Source: Tubiluchus corallicola
Taxonomy: Eukaryota > Priapulida > Priapulimorpha > Priapulimorphida > Tubiluchidae
Assembly: GCA_030141605.1 (NCBI GenBank)
Contig: JAQGDQ010000036.1
Span: forward strand, 682,001 to 746,000
DNA length: 64,000 nucleotides
Direction of reading: 5' to 3'
In this document: positions 51,501 through 63,500 of the stretch, piece by piece
Position numbering within the stretch: position 1 is the stretch's first letter
Layout: each line of letters opens with the position of its first letter
Notes under the pieces: model-generated
The model's database searches: none
What the model was told of the DNA's origin: nothing
Seen by the model: only the letters and a program-made list of their open reading frames with translations
Made by a program: the position numbers and the translations under genes

Positions 51501-54500
51501 CGAACATATCAGATCTGCGACATATTTTTTCTACATTTAGCTGATCATGTGATCATCACCAAGCTTCGACTGTCCGAGATGTATAAGCCTCAGTGCTATC
51601 TTTTAACATGGTTATAGCCAGAAAAACGAACTACATATATTTCAAGAACTAATATTACATTGATATATTGTATAAATTTTGACTTTAAGAAGACACACTT
51701 GAATAATAAGAAGGCACCACGGAGATCTTATTGAGGTTTATAAAATACTGAACAGGAAAGAAAGCATTTTGCCTGAAAATGTCTTTAATTTAGTTGTTGA
51801 TTCAAAAACTAGAGGACATAGTTTAAAACTTTTTAAAGAGCTGTTACGTATTGACATTCGTATTTTCTGTCAGAGTAGTGAATGAGTGGAATAATTTGCG
51901 TGCCAACCCTAGTAAAGCTTAAATCTTTAATTGACAACTACTTTATGGAAATATTTGAGGTATCTATGAGGTAGACTCGCTTCATCCCCATTATCATGAC
52001 AGTATAACATGCCCGGCAATAAACAGCTGTTGCTCATGTTCTGAAAAGATAGCGATGCATAGCTTCCAGAGTCGTGTGGAAATCGAGCATGCTAATTGGG
52101 CATTCAGCAGAGCTTGAGTGAACATGATTGACGTTCTGCTTGACATGAATTTTAGAAGTCTGTTTTTGAATTCTTTGCTATCTTTATCAACTGTCTGTTC
52201 TCCTCTGGCATTGTTTCAAGTATGCAAGTTTTTGCTCTCGACATGTATATGCATAATAATTGTTTTTTTGATGGAGGTTACATAGTTATTAGAATTTAAC
52301 TAGCACCGCTATTAAAAAACAGATTACATAAAAAGATATCGGATAGTTTTTTACTTTTTTGGAATAATGTTTATAATGCCGTAGACAAGTCCAGTAGCGC
52401 CTGGACTGGTAAGGAACTGCAAAAAAGCAAAAATGTGAGTAGAGGTTCAGAAAATCAGAAATCTTATAACTATTTGGTAGTGATATGAACTGCCTGTAAA
52501 TGTCCTTCTTGAAACAAGTCTGGTTGTAATTAAATATGAGACAGTTTTACTCAAATTATTACTCCAAGCAAACTATTGCATTTAGGTACCAGTGACAAGA
52601 AAGCGTAAGAGCTTTTTCCATAAAAGCAACGATAAAAAAGACTTGGTGTAGCAGCAGACCTTTAGTGAGTAAGAGATTACCAGTTTCACTCCAACTAAAA
52701 GATTGGTTGATTCATCCCAAATCGAACATCAAACCGATTCAGACTAAGAATATGATTTTGCAAACTGTCAAGTGGTTATTCCAAATGGCATAATCTGTGA
52801 TGTTATAATTCGTCGTTAAACTTTGGCGCACAGTATGTTTTATGAAGCTCAGATTTGGAGGAGGTGGATCCAATTGTTTTAAACACTTGTAAACCTAACT
52901 AGTGTAAAAACTTAATTAGAAAAGTTGTTATGACTTATGTTGTACTTGAAATTTAGGTTGATTCATTAGATTCCTAAATGACGCATTTAAGAGATGATAT
53001 TCAAGTACTTAAGTATATGCATTAGCTAAAGGATATTATTATTTATATCTTGAATTTAGATCTTTTTTCAAAGCCCATTCAATTTTCAGTTCTTCATGCT
53101 GGCTAGTTTTTAATGCAAACACTTGTCTGCTTCAATGTAACTTTACTGAAAATTTGTATTATTTATGTATGCGAACTTTTTATACTGGTTTAGCCTGTAA
53201 CCACCTTTTAAATGTGTAATTGTATATTAATAATAATTACATACTCATTAATGGACGAAACACGTGAAGCTGTCCATGGTACATTGCGTTAAGCCTGATA
53301 ATAATAATTTGCGATGGGGCTAGCATGTTAAATTATTGGCTTGGTTGCACTTAAAGCCTGTTGTGGCTTGTGTACAAGCTAATAGGATAGATGATATAGA
53401 GATAAATTAGTTCATCATGAAAGTGCATTTTCCCTTGTGGCTGCAGGCTGGTGATCATAATAGACACTGGTATAATGAACTTGAAAATATCTCTTTGTTG
53501 CTTTTGGTTAAAATTAATTAAAGCTTTGTGTCATGTTACCTTTCTGTAATAAAACTTCTTGATAGTTTGGCCAGCAGTTTAATGTGCCTTTTGTGTGACA
53601 ATATATAAAAATATAATACACAGGTAGCTGCCTACCTGAAAAGATTGAAGTAGTTTTACATCTTATGTAGAATATTTTCTCTATTTTTGTTAACTTAGGT
53701 ATTAATTTAAAGTGCCATTTGCTGTGACAAATTAGCATGCTATAATTCGAGAATATTGTGACTGCTTGCTCCATTTACATTTATCATTTGAACTTCATAT
53801 TTTTATGCTTCGCAATATGTGACAGGGTAACGTTTTCGCTTATACACTTCAATTTTATTGGAATCCGGTTTTTTTACAGATGATAGAACACTAGACAAAC
53901 AGATTCCCTTGGAAGAACTGAAACAGTTGCTTCAACAACAATTAGAGTATTACTTCTCCAGGTATGTTATTATTTACATTCCTATATGGCTTAATGTTTA
54001 AGCTATGCTTATATTGTGATTACGTGCTATTGTATTGCACTGTGTGTCCTCCAGTGGAGGTTTTTTGGGCTCTTTCTCTGGGTTAGTCTCTTGTAACCCC
54101 CTGGGAGAGTTTGCTGTACTTAATTTTAATTATGCGTTTACCAGTGTTTGGTTTGTGATAGACGAATGACTGCTGCGCCATACATGAATGGAACGGACGA
54201 AATTTCAGGCATTTGTAATATTGCAGGAACAAAACTAATCAAAATTTGAAAAAAATAAAGACAATATTTGAAAAGCAACAACAACAAAAACTTACAACAC
54301 TATAGTAGATAGTTGATAATAATTAAAATTAGAATGTTTTTTATCGACATCGCCGACTGGAAGACACCATGATCAGTGGTGAACACAAAAACACTACAAA
54401 CAGAAACATGTGGCACCATCTGGTGGTCGAACAGACCACAAGGTGGATGCACACAGGAAATATTATTTAAAAAAAGACACTTTAAAGAAAACACCTCTAA

Positions 54501-57500
54501 TAAATTTATGATGCAATAAATGTCGTAAGGGAAAAATCGTCAGATTATATACTCACAAATGTGTTTTAGGTTCTGTTTATTAAATGTTTGTCAGGCCAGT
54601 TACTCAATCTTGGCATTCACGAATTACGAGAAAGATTTTTATTTTGTCTACCAAAATAGATAGAGTAAATGTTATGCAATGTATATATAGATACTTGTAG
54701 ATACTGAAGAAAGTAAATGGTAGGTAGATGCTGCAAAGTAGATGTAGATAAAAGGTAGATGAGGAAAAAAGTCGATGTTTTTCACATGCTGGCACTTAGC
54801 TAGTTGTTCGTCCATGCAGTCCTGCTTTTTCCTGCAAACACATATAAATTTATATCATTATTTCTTCTGTCTAGTTCATGTGGCATTCCAGAAAGTGGTT
54901 AAGTATGTTGAGATGAATAAAAAGGGTTTTTAGAGAAGTTTTTAAACTAAACTTTTATTCATAATTGGAGTCTCATGTAGAGTTTAAACATAGCTGAAAC
55001 TTTCTTGGATTTATTAGTGGAATTCAGGTATCGATCACATTCTGATTCACTAAAATGTTGAGTTCCAGCTCAGTTGTTAATAAATCTACAAGGCCCTTTT
55101 CGATTTAGGTGATCTGAAAGGAATTCTCTTGTCAAAAATGCTAACTGGTATTTTCTGTATTTCTGTTATTTTTGCTGTCACCAGTGCTAACAATCAATGA
55201 AGTAGTCATGCTTGCATTTGATTTTGGGAAATTTCACCTAAATATTACCTTTCAGATCAGTTATCAGTTGTGTATTGGCTCAGTTATTTTGAGTTCGCAA
55301 ATATGCTGAATTCACAAAGAGTAGTTCTTTGAGGCTGTGAATCTGCAAACCCTAACGATAATGTAGTCTACAATTCTGCAGGGTTCAGCAACAAGTAAAC
55401 AATTTCTAAGACTGAGACTCCTATTTAATTCGATTAGATCGTTTGTGTCTGTGAGGGTTTGTTCTGGCTACTGAGTAATGAGTTATGCATGTTTTTGGCT
55501 ACACATCAGAAAATAAGCTTTCTGGAAAACTTAATTACTGCAGGTTTAAGCTGGATCTTTAAAAAAATAGTTAAGAATTAGACTGGGCCAGCAATTCTGA
55601 TTTTATGGTACAGCTGTGTTACTTTGATATTTAAGTTAAATTAAGTGTCTGCTACATTTTTTTAACAAGTAAAAATATTATTTTTAATGCAATAACTACT
55701 GCAGTCTCATTTTCCAGACATCTTTATTATCATCCTACAAGTGTTTCACCCTGCTAATGGCTTTATCAAGGACTATAAAACAAATCAAAAATGATCATTT
55801 GCCAAAACACAGTTATACCTAAGTTACACAGGCTATGGATTGAGTATCAGTTATAAACATTTCAAAAAAAACTTACCAGAATTCTACATTTTGCAAAAAT
55901 TTTCATTGAATATTTTCACAGAATTAAGTAAAACTTCACACTGCCATAGCAAACCATAACTTACTAATTAGAAGGTAGGAGGTAGATCGTAACCTACCTT
56001 ACCAACACATTAAATGTTTATGCCCAAGTACTGGACAGAAGGAACCGTCTAGAGCCAAGACTAAACCCTTCAAAAGGCGATGGTGGGTAAACTTGTCCCT
56101 AGAGTTTAAAGCAGATGAATTCTTCTCTTATTATTATATAGCTTCCAGCACTCAAAAAAAGTCTTGACTTTAACAAGAATAGATAGGTCAAACTTGGTAT
56201 TGCAATTTGTTTATGCACACTTGTGACCCCAACATAGCAGACAGAACAAACCTGACACACAGACTTATAAACAATGCTACAGTTCATATAGCAATCAATC
56301 AGTGACTTCAACCCAAAAATGCTGGTTTTGTAAGAACAACACTAAAAGCTACACGTATATCAGGAACAAGTTATCTTGTCTTCCAGCTGAACTGATCTGT
56401 AAGATCTCCACGATACGGCAGCTTCAATCATTTTTGTATTTGTTCCTTTTGTTCCTGCTCCAATTCTTCATGCTTTCTCTGGCATGCCTTGATTTCTAGT
56501 GATTTTTTGCAAAGTCTTGCTGTTGACTGCATCGATGTAGCCGGAGGGATACTAGCTATTTCTCCACATGTTTTTGTTGATTCCAAATCAGCCATGAATG
56601 TCTTGTGATCCGATGCAATGGCTTATAACCTGAAAACTGTGCCTATGATAATCGAAAGTTTGTATTGTGCAGGAGCTGTAGCATGGAAATTAAGACTGAG
56701 GCAGTTATCTGTACTCTTGTGGTGCCAACTATTACTGACAGACTTGTCGCTCTAATGTAAAGCCCTTAGTGGAACACGTGAAGGATAGTAATAAAGATAC
56801 TATTTTTTCATTAATTTATAAAAATACTCTTTAAAATCACAAAATTTACAGTTTTAATAATGTTTGCTTTTATAAAACTGAATTAGTGAAAATGTACTTC
56901 TTGATAATATTTACTATTTTTCATAATTTCAGTAGTGCTAAAATTTTAGCTACAATTTTTTTAGTATGCCTATTTCTGATTTTCATGATTTTTGTCAATG
57001 ATATTTTCCATAAATTGGTATCAATGCTAGAAACAGTACTAATTGCAACTTTTGTTATCTGTTTCTCACCAGCAGCTATAAGCAAATCTGTGTTAGTCAG
57101 AAAGCGGTCTGTGAATACTTTCGTCCATTTACTAAAGTATTTGGAAATCATAACTTTGTTACAGTTGGAATTTGGTTAAGAGTTTGTTGACTCTAACTAG
57201 GTTTCCTAGCTTTGACACGGCCTTCATTTGGCCTCCAGACTACAGCAATTTCAGTACTGGCATCAGTAGTCAGTTTTCTAGACTTTAGATTTGCTTTCTT
57301 TTCCCACAAACACTTATTTATATTCATGATAATTTTTAGCATGATGCAGCAAGACAGATAATATTATTTATAATGATGCTAATTCTGTTTGCCTAATTAT
57401 AAGTACACGTAATGTGTAATCGCTAACTAGAAGTCAAGACATTGTATGTAAATGTATAGAAAATAGATATATTACAATTAATACATATTTTGTTATTTGT

Positions 57501-60500
57501 TGCACAGATTTAATTTTACATTAAATTGCTTTATTGTTAGTATTATTTTATACGTATTGGTTGAAAGTGAAATGTGCAGTTTGTTGAAATCTTCTGATTT
57601 GTTAAAGGTATTTGCGTCACTTTACAATATCCGAAGTCTGGCTGTAGTCTGTAGAACGGAGCAGATTAACTGAGAATGAGTTGACTCTTTATGTGTTTTC
57701 ACCATATTTTATTGTTGTAGTGTGCAATAAAACTTCCAAACGGGCCCAAGTATGTTTTATATGCTTGTCTCATTTTCTGTTAAAGTCTTAAGAGGATATT
57801 TTATCTGTAAAACCAATGAAACAGCAATAGGTGACTCATGTTACTAGCATTTTAAAGGCATCTCTTGAAAAAAATAAACGTTACACACTTTGTCCTACAA
57901 TTAATGGTTTGCCTGTTATTTTTTCATTCTAAATTGTCACCCAGTTTGGAAGCAAACCATAGTTTACTACCACAGTTTTCATGATTTCCAAATTAATGCT
58001 GATTCGCTTTCGTAATCGGTCTTTTACATTCACACACCAAGTTTCACTTTATATTTTACGTAATATTGGCAACTTTGTGGACTAAATAAGTGTTCGATAA
58101 GTGACTGAGATACATGTAATACGCTAACATTAAAACAATTCCTCACAAGACTGTAGACATGGAAATGAACACAAAGTTAAAATTGTACAAGTCTTAAGTA
58201 AATTGTGCAGTTTTGCTAGGTAGGTGTTCTCGAAAGAATTGCGCTGGAAATTTCACAAAGTTATCCAAATGTTTCAAAATCTACAAGCTGTCTTAAGCAT
58301 TGCAAACCTATTGTTACGTATTTCATTTTTATGCTGTTGTACAAAAAAATTTGTTATTGCATGAAGCTCAAAACATTTCTGAAGCAACAATGGTGAAAGT
58401 ATGCAAAAACTTGCAAATGAATTGAGAGTTACCTATCATTTAGATTTAAAGATATAGTTTATTGTACTTTTTTGCAAGGGTTGTACTGCTTTGTAGTTTA
58501 GGTGACACTAACTGCAGGAACCATTGCCCAGTAGAAGTTTCTGTACTTTATGAGAACTTTTCTTCTTTGATTTAACTTCATTTGTCTTGGGCTAAACTTT
58601 TCTTCAAACAACTCCTTACTTAAGTGTACTTGCAAAGTTTTGTAAAAGATACATTTTTCTTAAAAGAAATTGTAACTGAATCTGATCCACGAACACTTCT
58701 TAGTAATGAAAATTTGTAGACATTTGATGCAAAATCTTAAACGAGATCTTAACGTTTTTGATTAAGGCCCAGACAAAAATTCTCCCTACTGTGAGGTACT
58801 AATGGTTCAGACTTGAGACGAGAGAAGAAATTTTCTGAAAACTGCGACTAATTATTTATTATATGATTGGATATTAAATAAATGTAATTCCTTGCTTAAT
58901 TTTTCCACCAAAAATTTCAAATCAAATTATACCTAATAATTGTCAGGCAGTAATTCAGTCAGTCAAATAAAGAAAAAAATTTCAGAAACCACTGAATTAT
59001 GCTTAGTTCCCCCTTCCCTGTCAAGTGTTCTTTTTTTTGTTATAATGTTTCTCTTGAGACGAATCTCCATTTTCTTCTATAATGCCATAAAATTATACAG
59101 TGTAATTACCTGGTACACTACAGCTTACATCAGTTTTACATTCTTATATAGGGAAAATTTAGCCAGTGATTCTTACCTGCTTAGTCAAATGGACTCAGAC
59201 CAGTATGTGCCCATATGGACCATAGCAAATTTTAATCAAGTGAAAAAGCTCACATCGGATATCTCCTTAATTGTAGATGTTTTGCGGCGTAAGTCATATA
59301 GAATTTATGAACAAATTGTTAAAAATTTGCGGGAAAAAAGTTGCTAATGCATGAGTTCAAACATGTACATTTTTAGTAAAACAACTATTTTTGTCAATTT
59401 TCTTTTGGTTAAATGACTTGTAACATTATAACCATTTATAATGCTTCTGTATATATTACAACGTTTGTTGGTAAAATGTGATGCAAAATCAACTATTTTG
59501 TGGTATGACATGTACTTTTATTTTCAACAATTTTCTGATGAAATGGTGGTGCCTCAGTATATCACCTATTTTTTGTTGGAAATGTGCTCAAATTAACAAA
59601 TATAATATGGCCTAAACTGGACTGGAAAATTGCTACTATATTCTTGTATTTGTTTGTTCAAACAATCAGTTAAATATCAATACTCAATACTAAGAAGGTT
59701 TTTTCAACTTGTAAAGGTTTTTACTATGCTAAGGAATTTTGTTCTATTTACAGAATCTCCTTTTGTGAAGGTGGATGAAAAAGGAGAGAAAGTCAAACCA
59801 AACCATAAACGATGTGTTGTGATCCTAAGAGAAATACCTGATGAAACAACTGTAGATGTATGTGTATAAGCAAACTATAGATACCCCACTTTGTTTGTAA
59901 CTTTAAATTTCACCATCGTGTCTGCTGTCTAGCTACACATACTATTTTTAGCATCCCCATCGGTCGTCAATTCACCATTATCAGTCCTTATCGTCACTCT
60001 TCATTCTCATATGACTAACTGTCCTCACTCTTCAGCCTCATGTGACTAACCTGTTAAGTAGTGTTTGCATCCATATTCTGTACGGAAGTAATTATCTGCA
60101 CAGTTTATTACACGACGCTGATAATTCTACTGGGATAGCAAATTATTACGCATTATTATTTAAACTACTGTATTTTAGTTGTACAACTAGGGCATTGGCA
60201 CTGGCAACAAATTAAGTGTTTATCAATAGCAAGTGCATGGCAGATCAAATTAATTCATTTTGCCAAAAGGGCAAGTAGCACAAATAAAGAAAAACAAACC
60301 ACAATTTTTTTTACTGTAGAGTTTAGCCATCCAAACAAGTCACCAGCACAGGTGTCGATAAAGGGATTGTTAAATTTAACTGAACACAAGGAAAGGATGT
60401 AGATTTCATCTTTGGTGTGTAGGTCTCACTGCTCTGTGCACTGACTCTCATTGAGAAGGCATAGAAACTGAGAAGTCTAGCAAATAATGTGCCAAACAAA

Positions 60501-63500
60501 CACCTGAGTAACTGTGAAAGGCAGTGAAACTTCATATTTTATAAGGTGTAATAACTGAAATTGGCTGTTTTTGACTTGTTTATTGCCTACTCCAAAACTG
60601 ACCTGTACCAGTTGTTATTTTTATTTGCAGCTAGAAAATTTGTTAATCTTTTTACAGTTCCTCCCAGCCAGGTTGAACTTTACACAAGTTCAAGTTCACA
60701 ATTGGGGTTTTGATAAAGTTCCAATTTGGTATCTAAATGGTGCCACTAATGAATTTAGTGTGTAGGTCCTACACATGTAGTTACATTTGATTATGCATCA
60801 CTTGGTGCTCACTTCGCCAGTGATGCATTTCTCCAGGAGTGTGTTTCGTCACTTGTACATTTTGCCAGTTAAAATTCTTGGCGGTATTCATTATCATTTG
60901 CTTTTCTGTTTAACAAATGTTTCAGTTCGCCAGTGTACATTTCGTTAATAAAACTGTTGCAGTATGGTATTTTTACCTTTGTATGTTTGCTGTTATTTTG
61001 CATTTTATTTTTTATTTATTTGCTTTTTTGTTTCTACCTAGATTGCTATAATTATGTATAGATATTGTGTTCCAACATGGTCATTTTTGAAGCGGCACAA
61101 TCAGTAGACTTACCAAGTACTGATAAAGTGGCAGTTTGCTGATTACGAAACACAAAGTTTGTAGAAAACTGACAAGTAATGGGAAATACAATTCCAGTCA
61201 GTAGCACACATTTTTGTAAAACTGTTGCACTGCAGATGGGACTTCTATGTAAAAGTAGACATGTACTTTTTACTTAACAGTTCGTAATTAATTAATAACT
61301 AATTAATGTGCATGGGTATAGACGTAATACTTGCAAAATGTATTACTGGGGAACTGCACCACTAGCAAAATGCGGTCCTGGCAAATTGTATCACTGGTGA
61401 AATGTACCACTGGCGAAATGGTTAGACACCTAGTTATTTATCTAAGGGTCTGAAATTTGCATTATGATTTTTTTTCATTTCAGTACCTTATATGACCCTA
61501 CCTGACAATACCTGACAATATCGAATATAGGCAATATACTGGCAAATTTATTGCCATAATTTCTCGCAATTCAAGTAACAGAAATTATTTGTTTTTTCCA
61601 TTTTTTTCTCATTTCTAGTTTGCTAAGTAGACTAGCAATGTTAGTGGGCTAGGACTAAGTGGCTTTTTCAGCAAACTGGTTCACATTCAAATTCAAGTCA
61701 CCTTTTTCATTATTGTCAAATTTCTGAGTTCACAAGAAAGTGAATAAGTTTATCCCAGCACTGCTTCTTCACTGCTGCTGGATCTTAACAGTCGGTACCT
61801 TTATACCTCCCAGTCAATATAAGGAAGCAGGAACCCGAGCCTGATTTTTGCTACTCATATAAATACTATTATTTAATGTGTCTAGCTTCTAACATTTGTC
61901 TTCTTTTGCAGGAGGTCAAAAACCTTTTTGACAGTGAAAAATGTCCAAAAGTTGCCCATTGTGAGTTTGCACATAACAACAGTTGGTATGTTACATTTGA
62001 CAGTGACGAAGATGCACAGAAGGCCTATTGCTACCTGCGCGAAGAAGTAAAGACATTTGCGGGCAAACCAATATTGGTACCATGAAAGTTAATTTTATAT
62101 AAGTTCAGCATGACATAATACAAGACATAGGCTTTTTTTCAAGTTCACTATAAAAGAATTTAATTTAGAGTAGACATGTAAGTATTAATTACTTCAAGTG
62201 ACTAAAATTGATTTGTTTTCTATTTTTACTTTTACTACTGTTATTATTATTATTATTATTATGAGATTTATTTATTAAGAAATTTTTAACTGCACAAATT
62301 GTCAAAAGTTCTATGAAATAAATGCACAATTTGAAAATCCATGCACGCACACACACCGTTGTTGTACTGACTGCGTAGTTCTGTGCTGTGTATACATTAT
62401 GCATATCGAATACTATTGCAGAAGATGCAAAGGTATGAACTGAGTGTGAAAATTATTTTAACCATCCACAACCAAGTAGCTAAATTTTATCAAAGCAGTT
62501 CTTAGTAGTATGTTAAATTTAACACGTCACTCAATTAGTAGCCTATGCACATGACGAAAAATGGGTGTAATATAAATGAAAATGAGACTTGGAAGCATTT
62601 CTGGACATGCAAACGGAAAATCTGGAAAATCCGTTTTTAGAGAATCTCTTCTGTACTTAAGGCGCTTCATGGCAAGGCATCTGATTCCATTTGTGACATA
62701 ATTCATCCAACAAATTCAAACCGGCATAGTCTTAGGTCAAATGACAGCCTTTTGCTTACGGTTCCTAGAGTACTCTGTTCCACTATGGGTGATAGGTAAT
62801 TTGCTGTTGCAGGACCATCTCTATTAAATAGCCTGCCTATTCACATCAGGTCACTCTCGAACACTAACACTTTTAAAATACAGATTATAACATACTTATT
62901 TAAAATAGCATACAATCTTTAAAGTAGTCAAATCTTGATTTGTCTTTATATGTTTGTATTTTGTGAATCTGTGTGTTCCTTATGTATTTAGTTATTGTAA
63001 TTTTATGAAATTTAGTATGATTACTGTTTAATCTTGTAAACCTTTTATAAATCTGTCATGATGATTTTAGATACCTTTGTGAAGTGTCTTTGAATGATGT
63101 CAGTTGAGCTGTCTGTAGTTTTAGACACTATACAAAATAATAATTATTATTTTTTGTTTTTGTGGCAAAAAAACTTCTATTCTGTGCATTTAATGTTCAG
63201 CCTTTGTTGTGTTTTATCTTTTAGGCACGAATAAAGGCCAAGCCATTAGCAAGGTCAGTAATTGTACCAAAAAATGGATACAAATTGATGTCTCCATTGG
63301 GCAGTAGTGTGTATCAGCCAACGACTGTTACGGTCACACAGTCACAGACGAGCAGCCCGAGTGGTCAGCAGTCCCCACATAGTCAAACACAAATATTCGC
63401 CCAATCAACTTCTACTTCTTATGCCAGTGGACAAGTTCCTATGGATGGGTATTCAGGACAGGTGAATGAATCAGATTTTGCGTTTAACAGATTGTGATTT

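Noticed and set aside
56886-57179. 97-codon hydrophobic ORF suggesting a membrane protein
   Set aside because: T-rich AT sequence gives Phe/Leu/Ile-rich frames by chance; no start context, homologue or splice signals.
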